The notes under the pieces were generated by a model. That model had not been told where the DNA came from and did not search any database. It worked only from the letters and a program-made list of their open reading frames with translations. From assembly GCF_025336545.1 (NCBI RefSeq), contig NZ_JAODBU010000004.1:1-64000 (forward strand): a stretch of DNA of 64,000 nucleotides, read 5' to 3'. This document shows, in pieces, positions 18,997-28,492 of this stretch (positions are counted from its first letter, which is position 1; every line of letters begins with the position of its first letter). This DNA comes from Eubacterium_U album (GTDB taxonomy: Bacteria > Bacillota > Clostridia > Lachnospirales > Lachnospiraceae). The translations under genes and the position numbers were made by a program.

Positions 18997-19632
18997 ATGC
19001 TTAAGAAAAAAATTATATCATTGCTTATGGTTATGACAATAGCTCTTACATTTGTCGGGTGTGACAATAAAGTTGGAGATATTGCTTTAGAAAAAGGCCA
19101 GACAGCAATTCATATTTCAAAAGATGGTAAAGTACAGTACGGAGTAGCAGAGTCATTCGATAAAGATTATTATGACAAGAAGGAACTTAAGAGTACTGTT
19201 GAAAATGAAGTCGATGAGTTTAATTCAGATAGTGATGCATCAGGAAAAGATGCACTTTCTTTAAAGTCAATGGATGTAAAGAAAGATGTTGCGACTATGA
19301 TTATGGAATTTGCATCAACTACAGACTTTGGAACATATATTTTAAAATATAACAATCCTGATAAAGGAACTTTCTATATAGGTGACATAAGTGACAATGA
19401 AGATTGTGAAATTAAGGGGAAATTTTATGCCCCTGACAATAAGAAAAAATCAGTGTCAGAAGACAAGATTAGTGATTTAGATGATAATATTTTGATTGTT
19501 AATGAACAGATGAAAGTCCAGATTGAAGGAACAGTAAAGTATGTGAGCGAAAACTGTAAAATCAGTGATGGCGTGGTAGAAACAGCGAAAACTGATGACG
19601 GAATAAGCTATATTGTATATACATTAAAATAA
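18997..19632 (+). CDS. Lipoprotein of unknown function between recO and glyQS
   Basis: 211 residues from ATG 18997 with GAGGAGG upstream. A lipoprotein signal ends at LTFVGC (mature Cys about residue 21). The exported part is soluble and charged with no motif I recognise. It is conserved in position between recO and glyQS in related clostridia by my recollection, which I cannot verify here. Confidence 0.8.
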   Translation: MLKKKIISLLMVMTIALTFVGCDNKVGDIALEKGQTAIHISKDGKVQYGVAESFDKDYYDKKELKSTVENEVDEFNSDSDASGKDALSLKSMDVKKDVATMIMEFASTTDFGTYILKYNNPDKGTFYIGDISDNEDCEIKGKFYAPDNKKKSVSEDKISDLDDNILIVNEQMKVQIEGTVKYVSENCKISDGVVETAKTDDGISYIVYTLK

Positions 19633-19648
19633 TAATGATAATAAAAAG

Positions 19649-19687
19649 ATGCCCTATGGATTGCTTAGTATTTCCTAACGTGGCATC
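19649..19687. repeat. Short GATGCC...GGCATC element before glyQS
   Basis: GATGCC and GGCATC flank a 27-nt interior starting CTATGGATTG. The ends and the first bases resemble the larger duplicated element at 22802-23090 (GATGCCTACGGATTG ... GGCATCAT). No T-box signature is seen here. Confidence 0.45.
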
Positions 19688-19714
19688 ATAAAAAATAAAA
19701 GGTGGAGAAGTATC

Positions 19715-21112
19715 ATGGAAAAGACAATGGAAAAAATCGTTGCAGTTGCAAAAAGCAGAGGATTTGTATATCCGGGTTCAGAAATTTATGGTGGACTTGC
19801 GAATACATGGGATTATGGTAACCTTGGTGTAGAATTAAAGAATAATGTTAAAAAAGCATGGTGGAAGAAATTTATTCAGGAAAACCCATATAATGTAGGT
19901 GTTGACTGTGCTATTTTAATGAACCCTCAGACTTGGGTTGCATCAGGACATCTTGGTGGATTCTCAGACCCTCTTATGGATTGTAAAGAATGTCATGAAA
20001 GATTTAGAGCAGATAAACTTATTGAAGATTATATGGAAGAAAATGGAATTACAATAGAAGGTTCTGTTGATGCATGGTCACATGAAGAAATGGCTAACTA
20101 CATAGAAGAAAAGAACATTGCATGTCCAACATGTGGTAAGCACAATTTTACAGAAATTCGTGAATTTAATCTTATGTTTAAGACATTCCAGGGTGTAACT
20201 GAAGATGCTAAAAATAAAGTATATTTAAGACCTGAAACTGCACAGGGTATTTTTGTAAACTTTAAGAATGTACAGAGAACTTCAAGAAAGAAGATTCCAT
20301 TTGGTATCGGTCAGGTTGGTAAATCATTTAGAAATGAAATTACACCTGGTAACTTCACATTCAGAACAAGAGAATTTGAACAGATGGAACTTGAATTCTT
20401 CTGCGAACCGGGAACAGACTTAGAATGGTTCCAGTATTGGAGAGGATTCTGCCGTGACTGGTTATTAAGTCTTGGAATTAAAGAAGATGAAATTAGATTA
20501 AGAGATCATTCACCTGAAGAATTATGTTTCTACTCAAAGGGAACAACAGATATTGAATTCTTATTCCCGTTTGGATGGGGCGAACTTTGGGGAATCGCTG
20601 ATAGAACTGATTACGATTTAACTCAGCATCAGGAATTATCAAAGCAGGATTTATCATATTTTGATGATGAAAAGAAAGAAAGATATGTTCCATATGTTAT
20701 TGAACCATCACTTGGTGCTGACAGAGTAACACTTGCATTCCTTTGTGCAGCGTATGATGAAGAAAATATCGGAACAGAAGAAAAACCGGATATGAGAACA
20801 GTTATGCATTTCCATCCGGCTATCGCACCTGTTAAGATCGGTGTACTTCCATTATCAAAGAAGTTAAATGAAGGTGCAGAAAAGGTATTTGCAGAACTTA
20901 GCAAATTATATAACTGTGAATATGACGACAGAGGAGCAATAGGTAAGAGATATCGTCGTCAGGATGAAATCGGAACACCTTGGTGTGTTACTTATGATTT
21001 TGATTCAGAAGAAGATGGAGCAGTTACAGTTCGTGACCGTGACACTATGAAACAGGAAAGAATCAAGATTGAAGATTTAAAAGCATACTTTGAAGAAAAG
21101 ATGGCATTTTAA
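19715..21112 (+). CDS. glyQS: Glycyl-tRNA synthetase, dimeric alpha2 type
   Basis: 465 residues. Class II motifs are present: the LRPETAQGIF region, motif 2 (FRNEITPGNFTFRTREF) and motif 3 (EPSLGADR), plus a C-terminal anticodon-binding domain (VLPLSKKLNEGAEKV). Two Cys pairs (DCKECHE and CPTCGKH) form a likely zinc site. Codon use is that of a well-expressed gene. RBS GGTGGAG. Confidence 0.97.
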   Translation: MEKTMEKIVAVAKSRGFVYPGSEIYGGLANTWDYGNLGVELKNNVKKAWWKKFIQENPYNVGVDCAILMNPQTWVASGHLGGFSDPLMDCKECHERFRADKLIEDYMEENGITIEGSVDAWSHEEMANYIEEKNIACPTCGKHNFTEIREFNLMFKTFQGVTEDAKNKVYLRPETAQGIFVNFKNVQRTSRKKIPFGIGQVGKSFRNEITPGNFTFRTREFEQMELEFFCEPGTDLEWFQYWRGFCRDWLLSLGIKEDEIRLRDHSPEELCFYSKGTTDIEFLFPFGWGELWGIADRTDYDLTQHQELSKQDLSYFDDEKKERYVPYVIEPSLGADRVTLAFLCAAYDEENIGTEEKPDMRTVMHFHPAIAPVKIGVLPLSKKLNEGAEKVFAELSKLYNCEYDDRGAIGKRYRRQDEIGTPWCVTYDFDSEEDGAVTVRDRDTMKQERIKIEDLKAYFEEKMAF

Positions 21113-21200
21113 TTGGAATTGTCAGCATATAACATGCAAAAGTATGTAAGACATATTTAAAAACAATTATCCTTAATGGATATAAAATATGATTTTAAAT

Positions 21201-21248
21201 AATAACAGAGTTGAAATTCATATTGGATTTTAGCTCTGTTATTTTTTA
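21201..21248 (+). terminator. Terminator after glyQS
   Basis: AATAACAGAG and CTCTGTTATT are perfect 10-bp arms, followed by TTTTTATT. Confidence 0.85.
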
Positions 21249-21373
21249 TTCTTTGCTAAAAAGTGAAAACTTAACTTATAATTAAAAAATAAATGCAATA
21301 AAAAATATGACCTCTTCGTTTAATAAGTATAAGACAATAAAGAAAACAAAGATTTTTAAGGAGGGTATCTATT

Positions 21374-22705
21374 ATGAAATCAAAAGTATTATTATCAGGG
21401 GCAGTAGCCTTAGCTATGGCAACAGCAGTTATGGGACCTGTTGCAACCAAAAGTGTTAATGTGTATGCAGCAGAAACAACACAAAATCAACAGGCAACAC
21501 AAAATCAGGAAACAACGAAGAACGTTGAGGCATCTAAAAATGTGTTAACCGGAAAATGTGGTGACAATGCAACGTATACATATGACAAAGACGCGAAAAC
21601 AATTGTAGTTTCAGGAACAGGTGCAATGTGGGATGATATGGAAATACTTGGCAATTATGATTCTGTAAAAAGCATAACAATCAAAGATGGAATCACATGT
21701 GTTGGCGAAAATGCGTTTTCAACCTTAAGTGTAGAATCTATAAAGATTGGAAAAGATGTCCAAACAATAAAAAGAAAAGCATTCGGATTTGTTTGGGGCG
21801 AAGAAACAACAATAATACCTGCAAATGTAAAGACTATCGAGCAAAATGCATTTGCAACTATTAAAAACATTGAATTTATGGGAGATATTGATGGTTTTGA
21901 AAATGGAATCGTTGAAAGTAATACGGACGATATTAACAGTGTAATTTTGCATGGAACTGCAACAAAACTTGGTATGATATTTAAAAATTCACCAATATAT
22001 AAAGTGATAATTGCACAGGACAATACAAAATCTACTTTTGATAAAGGATGTATATTGTCAGCAGACAAAACAAAATTGAATTATTACATAGGAACAAATG
22101 ACAAAGTTGTTATTGCTGGTACAGTAGAAGAAATTGATGCAGGGGCTTTTAGAAAAAAATCAGTTAAAAGTGTAAAATTAGGTGAAAATGTTAAAAATAT
22201 AGGTGAACAGGCTTTTTATAGAACATATGACCTTGCATCATTTGTTTCAAATAAAAAATTAGCATATATTGGAGACAAAGCGTTTGCAAACTCAACATTA
22301 AAGAAATTTGCTTTTGATACAAAACCAAAAATGGGAGAGAAAGTATTTTCTAGAAATTCGAGTATTACATATTCAAAAGGTCTGAAAAAGGCGGGTACAT
22401 CAATTGAATTTGCAAAGTTGCGCAAAAAGAAATACACAATAAGATTTGCAAAAGTAAATGGAGCTACAGGATATGAAGTTAAGTTCAAAAGTGCAAAATA
22501 CAAAAAAACATTTACGACCAAAAAGAATGTGTTTACTAAAGCAGTTTCAAAAAATGATGTAAATAAAATGGGCATCACGAATGGAATAGAAGAAGATGGA
22601 ACATGGACAGCAGGTACTGTAATGGTAAGACCTTATAAAGTAGGTAAAAAGAAAAAAATCTATGGGAAATGGTCAACAAAAACATTAGTTTTATATTACG
22701 AATAA
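21374..22705 (+). CDS. Secreted LRR_5 (BspA-like) protein
   Basis: 443 residues with a signal peptide (cut near VYAAETTQ), a short Gln/Thr-rich stretch and LRR_5 repeats in two blocks (SIKIGKDVQTIKRKAF; SVKLGENVKNIGEQAF; YIGDKAFANSTLKK). The Lys-rich C-terminal Fn3-like domain (YTIRFAKVNGATGYEVKF, then KKKIYGKWS) resembles those of the proteins at 58145 and 60495. No sortase signal is seen. It is probably a surface or secreted binding protein. RBS AAGGAGG. Confidence 0.85.
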   Translation: MKSKVLLSGAVALAMATAVMGPVATKSVNVYAAETTQNQQATQNQETTKNVEASKNVLTGKCGDNATYTYDKDAKTIVVSGTGAMWDDMEILGNYDSVKSITIKDGITCVGENAFSTLSVESIKIGKDVQTIKRKAFGFVWGEETTIIPANVKTIEQNAFATIKNIEFMGDIDGFENGIVESNTDDINSVILHGTATKLGMIFKNSPIYKVIIAQDNTKSTFDKGCILSADKTKLNYYIGTNDKVVIAGTVEEIDAGAFRKKSVKSVKLGENVKNIGEQAFYRTYDLASFVSNKKLAYIGDKAFANSTLKKFAFDTKPKMGEKVFSRNSSITYSKGLKKAGTSIEFAKLRKKKYTIRFAKVNGATGYEVKFKSAKYKKTFTTKKNVFTKAVSKNDVNKMGITNGIEEDGTWTAGTVMVRPYKVGKKKKIYGKWSTKTLVLYYE

Positions 22706-22801
22706 CAGACTATGAAGTAGAATAGGCAATAAAACATAATAAGTATAAAAGCGTAATAAGCTAAAACATAATAAAAAGTAACAAAAAACAAAAAATAAGA
22801 T

Positions 22802-23017
22802 AAAATATGATGCCTACGGATTGTTCCGTGCTGCGCACTATCACAATCCTACCCAATATTCGCATATCGCGGGAATTATCCCGCTTTTATGCTCATATTG
22901 AGTTTAGAAGCTCTTCAAAATATGATGCCTACGGATTGTTCCGTGCTGCGCACTACCACAATCCTACCCAATATTCGCATATCGCGGGAATTATCCCGCT
23001 TTTATGCTCATATTGAG
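22802..23017. repeat. 101-bp direct repeat, two copies
   Basis: Copy 1 is 22802-22902 and copy 2 is 22917-23017, offset 115 bp, with one mismatch (CACTATCACA versus CACTACCACA). Each copy holds GATGCCTACGGATTG and a GCGGGAATTATCCCGC hairpin. Short open frames inside are by-products of the repeat. Confidence 0.9.
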
Positions 23018-23019
23018 GC

Positions 23020-23090
23020 GGGTCCCAAGGTCTTTCACCCACTTATGAGCAAGCTCATGTGTGTGAAAGACCTTTTGACCCTGGCATCAT
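23020..23090. repeat. Nested hairpin closing the repeat element
   Basis: AAGGTCTTTCAC (23027-23038) pairs perfectly with 23063-23074. Inside it ATGAGC pairs with GCTCAT (23045-23058), and outside it GGGTC pairs with GACCC. The outermost ATGATGCC (22922-22929) and GGCATCAT (23083-23090) are also exact complements. The convergent YdcF-like gene ends 7 bp later. Confidence 0.8.
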
Positions 23091-23096
23091 AATAAA

Positions 23097-23702
23097 TTAC
23101 AATGTTATGTTAAAATTATTAATGTAGCCCTTATTTGCATAATCTATTATTCCAAAAATTTCACCGATTGCTCTTTCATATCCGGCAGGAGTTTTATACC
23201 AGTTTTCTTTAGTTGTGAAAGAGTCATTAACTGGGCATGGAATGATATTTATATCTTTAGAAAACATTTTGTCAACTAATAAAAGGCATCTTTTCATATG
23301 AAATGAAGTAGTGATTAAAGTGATATTTTTAGGTGTAAAATATTCAATGCTTTTAAGCAAATCAAAAGCATTTTTCAAACTCTCAAATGTAGAATGAGAA
23401 TTGTAGGCCGTATAAATATTTGAAGAAGGAAGTCCTGACTCTATGGCAAAATCTTTCATGATATCAGCCTCTTCATAAATTCCAGAATCAATAAGCATTT
23501 TGCCTCCGGAAAAAATAAAATTTTTAACAAGTCCTTTATTATACAAAGCCACAGCTCTTGGCACACGATATTTAACAGCACTATAGCTACCCATAACGAT
23601 TCCCATATCCGAATTGGTGTCTGAATATTCTATATTTTCAAAAAGCATTGAATTTATTAAATCCCTGGAAATATCTTTATATTGTAAATCGGAAATGTTC
23701 AT
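23097..23702 (-). CDS. YdcF-like DUF218 family protein
   Basis: 201 residues without a membrane segment. Family signatures: IVMGSYSAVKYRVPRAVALY, FIFSGGK, SHSTFESLKNAF and TTSFHMKRCLLL. DUF218 proteins are Rossmann-like and some bind SAM; the substrate is not known. A paralogue of the same length lies at 51419, with the same YRVPxAVxxYN and HMxR motifs. RBS GGAGG on the minus strand. Confidence 0.87.
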   Translation of the reverse strand: MNISDLQYKDISRDLINSMLFENIEYSDTNSDMGIVMGSYSAVKYRVPRAVALYNKGLVKNFIFSGGKMLIDSGIYEEADIMKDFAIESGLPSSNIYTAYNSHSTFESLKNAFDLLKSIEYFTPKNITLITTSFHMKRCLLLVDKMFSKDINIIPCPVNDSFTTKENWYKTPAGYERAIGEIFGIIDYANKGYINNFNITL

Positions 23703-23950
23703 GAATAATCCTCCAAATCTATGAGAGAAACATCAAAGTTTATATGTAAATATTCCCTTAATATAGTATATGAAATGAAGTGAAAAATGTAATATTGATT
23801 ATATAAAAAGAGTAAACGACAAATTGCATTCGAACCATTGACAATTTGAATAAATTGTAATGAAAATAAATTTGAAAAATGATAATATTATAGTTAAATA
23901 AAAACAAAATAATGAAACGAAAGAAAACAAACAAAAAAGGAGTGCAACTA

Positions 23951-24352
23951 ATGAGAAAGAAAGTAGCCGTAATACTTTGTGTGCTTGGTGTTACATTGGT
24001 ATTTGCCGGATGCGAAAAAGAACAAAAAGAAGCAAAGCCAACGGAAACAGAAGTAAAAATGACAGTCAGGCAGACAACTACAGAGGAAACAACCGAGCAG
24101 GAAACATTCAGATATTCGGTAAAATATGAAGCTGTAATTGACACATCTGACCTTACAGATCAGGAAACGTCTGATATGATTTCAAATTTGCGAAACATTG
24201 CACAGGAAAATAATATGAAGATAGGCTTGGGACAGGCAAGATATCAGGAATTAGTATTGGAGATTACCTGTTTTTATAATGATGAATCCATAACAGTTAA
24301 TGAAGTAAAAGAAAAGCTATTGTCAGGGTTAACTATTAAGTCGATTCAATAA
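23951..24352 (+). CDS. Small lipoprotein of unknown function
   Basis: 133 residues from ATG 23951, placed by AAAAAAGGAG upstream in preference to the ATG at 23912. Lipobox VFAGC, then a Thr/Glu-rich linker (TTTEETTEQE) and a small mixed alpha/beta domain. No motif recognised. Confidence 0.78.
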   Translation: MRKKVAVILCVLGVTLVFAGCEKEQKEAKPTETEVKMTVRQTTTEETTEQETFRYSVKYEAVIDTSDLTDQETSDMISNLRNIAQENNMKIGLGQARYQELVLEITCFYNDESITVNEVKEKLLSGLTIKSIQ

Positions 24353-24391
24353 ATTTATATCTACAATAAATTAGATAATGTGATAAAATAG

Positions 24392-24405
24392 TGTTATCGA
24401 TAACA
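24392..24405. promoter_or_regulatory. Probable LacI-family operator
   Basis: TGTTATCGATAACA is a perfect 14-bp palindrome with the central CG typical of LacI-family sites. It lies 45 bp before the regulator gene, which fits autoregulation. Confidence 0.65.
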
Positions 24406-24449
24406 TTATCAAATGAACGAATTAATTAGAAAACAATTAGGAGAGAACA

Positions 24450-25409
24450 ATGGCAATAACAATTAAAGACATTGCAAAAGCTACAGGTGTATCGACAATG
24501 ACCGTTTCGCGCTTTCTCAATGAACCGGAAAAATTAAAACCATCAACTTATGAGAAAGTAAAAAAGGCAGTAGACGAAATGGGATATGAACCTAATCAGG
24601 TTGCCAGACTTTTGCAGACAAACAAAACAAACATTATATGTGTATATATTGCAAATGGAATTGACCCTCTGCATCCTTTTACACTAAGAGCAATTTCAGG
24701 AATCGGAGAAAAGTTAGGACTTGAAGGCTATTCAATGCAGATATGTAGACATGATTACAAAAAAGTTAAATGTGATGGCGTAATAGCCATGGGTATGACT
24801 GAGCGTGAAGAAGATGAAGTGATGAAGTGGTTTAAGGATAAGCCTGTAATTGTATTTGGAAATAGTAGTTACAAGAATAACTGGATAGACATAGACAATT
24901 ATAAAGGTGGATATATGGCCACAGAACATCTTCTTAAACGTGGTTATAAGAAAATTGCAAATATTGGAATAAGAAGTGAAGAAAAATACACGCAGGACAG
25001 ATTAAATGGATATATGGATTGTATGAGAGACTGCCATATGGATATACCACAATCGGGAATAATGAGAGTGTGTAATAATGAAGACGATGGATATTTGGCA
25101 GCTTCAAGAATTTTGAAAAATGCAGATGTTGATGCGATAGTTTGTGCCAGTGATGCTTTAGCACTTGGAGTAATGAGATGTGCCGTTAAGATGGAAATAA
25201 ATGTTCCTAATGAACTTGGCGTTACAGGATTTGATGGATTAGGATATGAAAAATTAGTAACACCTCATATCACAACGGTAGAACAACCTGTATATGCATC
25301 AGGAATAGCTTTGGCAGAATGTATTGTCAATATATTGCGAAATAATGACTATTCAGAAACCGAAAAATTTATTAAACCTATTTTGAATATTAATGGATCA
25401 ACAAAATAA
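24450..25409 (+). CDS. LacI family transcriptional regulator
   Basis: 319 residues. An N-terminal HTH (TIKDIAKATGVSTMTVSRFL) and hinge precede a periplasmic-binding-protein-like ligand domain (ICASDALALGVMRCA). No sugar genes are adjacent, so the target is unknown; the palindrome at 24392 suggests it controls itself. RBS AGGAGAG. Confidence 0.93.
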   Translation: MAITIKDIAKATGVSTMTVSRFLNEPEKLKPSTYEKVKKAVDEMGYEPNQVARLLQTNKTNIICVYIANGIDPLHPFTLRAISGIGEKLGLEGYSMQICRHDYKKVKCDGVIAMGMTEREEDEVMKWFKDKPVIVFGNSSYKNNWIDIDNYKGGYMATEHLLKRGYKKIANIGIRSEEKYTQDRLNGYMDCMRDCHMDIPQSGIMRVCNNEDDGYLAASRILKNADVDAIVCASDALALGVMRCAVKMEINVPNELGVTGFDGLGYEKLVTPHITTVEQPVYASGIALAECIVNILRNNDYSETEKFIKPILNINGSTK

Positions 25410-25482
25410 TGTGTGTCGTATGAAGTTTAGTAAGATTTGATGAGTTTTAGTGATTTTTTGTGGTAACATATGGCAAATGAAC

Positions 25483-25510
25483 TTGACTATCAAATGCCTT
25501 ATGTTATAAT
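25483..25510 (+). promoter_or_regulatory. Strong promoter of ppdK
   Basis: TTGACT (25483-25488) and TATAAT (25505-25510) with 16-nt spacing. This fits the highly biased codon use of the gene downstream. Confidence 0.75.
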
Positions 25511-25637
25511 GTTTTATAGGGATTTTTGCCCAATTTTTGTGCGCAAAAATACCGATATTAGAAAATATGAGTTGGTTAAAGAGAGCCATTCTCCACAACT
25601 CATAAAATAAATACTAAAGTTTTAGGAGGAAAAATTA

Positions 25638-28265
25638 ATGGCAAACAAATGGGTATACCTTTTTAGCGAAGGTAACGCAAACATGCGTGAACTTCTTGGT
25701 GGAAAAGGTGCTAACCTTGCAGAAATGACAGGTTTAGGACTTCCAGTACCTCAGGGATTCACTATTACAACAGAAGCTTGTACTCAGTACTATGAGGACG
25801 GTAGAGAAATTAACGAAGAAATTCAGGGACAGATTAACGAGTATATCGTAAAGATGGAAGAAATCACAGGAAAGAAATTCGGTGATAAGGAAAATCCATT
25901 ACTTGTTTCTGTTCGTTCAGGAGCTAGAGCTTCTATGCCAGGTATGATGGATACAATTCTTAACCTTGGTCTTAACGAAACAGTAGTTAACGCAATTGCT
26001 GAAAAGTCAGGAAATGCTCGTTGGGCATGGGACTGCTACAGAAGATTCATCCAGATGTATTCTGACGTAGTTATGGAAGTTGGTAAGAAGTATTTTGAAG
26101 AACTTATCGACAAGATGAAAGCTGACAGAGGTGTTAAGCAGGACGTTGAACTTACAGCTGATGACTTAAAGGAATTAGCAGCACAGTTCAAGGCTGAATA
26201 TAAAGAAAAAATCGGAGAAGACTTCCCAGATGATCCTAAGGAACAGTTAATGGGAGCTATCAAAGCCGTATTTAGATCATGGGATAACCCACGTGCTAAC
26301 GTTTACCGTCGTGACAACGATATCCCTTATTCATGGGGAACAGCTGTTAACGTACAGTCAATGGCATTTGGTAACATGGGTGATGATTGTGGTACAGGTG
26401 TTGCATTTACAAGAGATCCAGCAACAGGTGAAAAGAAGCTTATGGGTGAATTCTTAAAGAATGCTCAGGGTGAAGACGTTGTTGCCGGTGTTAGAACACC
26501 AATGCCAATCGCTCAGATGGAACAGGAATTCCCAGAAGCATTTGAAGAATTTGTAAAGGTTTGTGAAACACTTGAAAACCATTACAGAGACATGCAGGAT
26601 ATGGAATTTACTGTTGAAAACAGAAAACTTTACATGTTACAGACAAGAAATGGTAAGAGAACAGCTCAGGCTGCTTTACAGATCGCTTGTGACCTTGTTG
26701 ATGAAGGCATGAGAACAGAAGAAGAAGCTGTAGCTATGATCGATCCTAGAAACTTAGATACATTACTTCACCCACAGTTTGATGCTGCTGCTCTTAAGGC
26801 TGCTACACCAGCTGGTAAGGGACTTGGAGCTTCTCCAGGAGCTGCTTGTGGTAAGGTTGTATTCACAGCTGATGATGCTGTTGAATGGAATGCAAGAGGA
26901 GAAAAGGTTGTACTTGTACGTCTTGAAACATCTCCAGAAGATATCACAGGTATGAAGGCATCACAGGGTATCTTAACAGTTCGTGGTGGTATGACATCAC
27001 ACGCTGCCGTAGTTGCTCGTGGTATGGGTACATGCTGTGTATCTGGTTGTGGCGACATCGCTATGGACGAAGAAAACAAGAAATTCACTTTAGCTGGAAA
27101 AGAATATCATGAAGGAGATTTCATCTCAATCGATGGTTCAACAGGTAACATCTATGATGGAATTATTCCTACAGTTGATGCTAAGATCGCTGGTACATTT
27201 GGACGTATCATGGGATGGGCTGATAAATATAGAACACTTAAGGTTAGAACAAATGCTGATACACCAGCTGATGCTAAGAAAGCTAGAGAACTTGGTGCAG
27301 AAGGTATCGGTCTTTGCCGTACAGAGCATATGTTCTTCGAAGAAGACAGAATTGCAGCATTCAGAGAAATGATCTGTTCTGATACAGTAGAAGAAAGAGA
27401 AGCAGCTCTTGAAAAGATTCTTCCATATCAGCAGGGAGACTTCGAAGCACTTTACGAAGCACTTGAAGGTAACCCAGTTACAATCAGATTCTTAGATCCA
27501 CCTCTTCATGAGTTCGTTCCAACTGAAGAAGAAGATATTAAGAAACTCGCTGATGCTCAGGGTAAGACAGTAGAAGAAATCAAGACAATCATTTCTTCAC
27601 TTCACGAATTCAACCCTATGATGGGACACAGAGGACTTCGTCTTGCTGTAACATATCCTGAAATTGCTAAGATGCAGACTAAGGCTGTTATCCGTGCAGC
27701 AATTAATGTTCAGAAGAAACATAGTGATTGGACAGTTAAGCCGGAAATCATGATTCCATTATCATGTGATTCTAAGGAATTAAAATATGTTAAGGATATC
27801 GTAGTAGCTACAGCTGATGCTGAAATCGCAGCAGCAGGTGTTGAACTTGAATACCAGGTAGGTACAATGATCGAAATCCCTAGAGCAGCTCTTACAGCTG
27901 ACGAAATCGCTAAGCAGGCTGACTTCTTCTGCTTCGGTACAAACGATTTAACACAGATGACATACGGATTCTCAAGAGATGATGCTGGTAAGTTCTTAGA
28001 TGCTTACTATGATGCTAAGATCTTCGAAAACGATCCATTTGCTAAGTTAGATCAGGTTGGTGTTGGTAAGTTAATGGAAATGGCTATCAAACTTGGTAAG
28101 CCAGTTAACCCTAACCTTCACGTAGGTATCTGTGGAGAACACGGTGGAGATCCATCTTCAGTAGAATTCTGCCATAAGATTGGTCTTGATTATGTATCAT
28201 GTTCACCATTCCGTGTACCTATCGCAAGATTAGCAGCAGCTCAGGCAGCTATCGCTAACAAGTAA
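25638..28265 (+). CDS. ppdK: Pyruvate, phosphate dikinase
   Basis: 875 residues. An N-terminal ATP-grasp domain (GGKGANLAEMTGLGLPVP), a swivelling phospho-His domain with GGMTSHAAVVARG (His at residue 455) and a C-terminal PEP/pyruvate barrel with catalytic Cys in GICGEHGG (about residue 832). It interconverts pyruvate + ATP + Pi and PEP + AMP + PPi in glycolysis of PPi-using anaerobes. GC-richer, GGT/GCT/AAG-biased codons unlike the neighbours mark very high expression. RBS TTTTAGGAGG. Confidence 0.98.
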   Translation: MANKWVYLFSEGNANMRELLGGKGANLAEMTGLGLPVPQGFTITTEACTQYYEDGREINEEIQGQINEYIVKMEEITGKKFGDKENPLLVSVRSGARASMPGMMDTILNLGLNETVVNAIAEKSGNARWAWDCYRRFIQMYSDVVMEVGKKYFEELIDKMKADRGVKQDVELTADDLKELAAQFKAEYKEKIGEDFPDDPKEQLMGAIKAVFRSWDNPRANVYRRDNDIPYSWGTAVNVQSMAFGNMGDDCGTGVAFTRDPATGEKKLMGEFLKNAQGEDVVAGVRTPMPIAQMEQEFPEAFEEFVKVCETLENHYRDMQDMEFTVENRKLYMLQTRNGKRTAQAALQIACDLVDEGMRTEEEAVAMIDPRNLDTLLHPQFDAAALKAATPAGKGLGASPGAACGKVVFTADDAVEWNARGEKVVLVRLETSPEDITGMKASQGILTVRGGMTSHAAVVARGMGTCCVSGCGDIAMDEENKKFTLAGKEYHEGDFISIDGSTGNIYDGIIPTVDAKIAGTFGRIMGWADKYRTLKVRTNADTPADAKKARELGAEGIGLCRTEHMFFEEDRIAAFREMICSDTVEEREAALEKILPYQQGDFEALYEALEGNPVTIRFLDPPLHEFVPTEEEDIKKLADAQGKTVEEIKTIISSLHEFNPMMGHRGLRLAVTYPEIAKMQTKAVIRAAINVQKKHSDWTVKPEIMIPLSCDSKELKYVKDIVVATADAEIAAAGVELEYQVGTMIEIPRAALTADEIAKQADFFCFGTNDLTQMTYGFSRDDAGKFLDAYYDAKIFENDPFAKLDQVGVGKLMEMAIKLGKPVNPNLHVGICGEHGGDPSSVEFCHKIGLDYVSCSPFRVPIARLAAAQAAIANK

Positions 28266-28306
28266 TACACTGACAAGTGAAAAGAATATAATTACTTAAA
28301 ATAATG

Positions 28307-28346
28307 AACTCCTGTATACCAGAAATGGTGTGCAGGAGTTTTTTAA
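28307..28346 (+). terminator. Terminator after ppdK
   Basis: AACTCCTG and CAGGAGTT pair, with an inner TATACC/GGTGTG stem, then TTTTTT. Confidence 0.9.
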
Positions 28347-28492
28347 CATAAAATTAAGCTGTGCTACATTCTGCTTTAGGGAAGGATGAAAAAGGTTATT
28401 TAATGGATACATGTCTAACAGCGCAAGATAGATATAAGGCATATTTAGACTATTTTGAAATAAAGTATGAAAAGAATTGAAAGGAGAGAACG

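Noticed and set aside
19633..19714. Possible T-box leader before glyQS
   Set aside because: The region is only about 80 nt and lacks the conserved T-box bulge and a terminator/antiterminator pair.
22807..23092. Two near-identical short open frames in the 101-bp repeats
   Set aside because: They exist only because the repeat is duplicated; there is no RBS, and the sequence is dominated by hairpins.
26768..27088. Minus-strand 106-codon frame inside ppdK
   Set aside because: Shadow frame produced by the strong codon bias of ppdK; no RBS.
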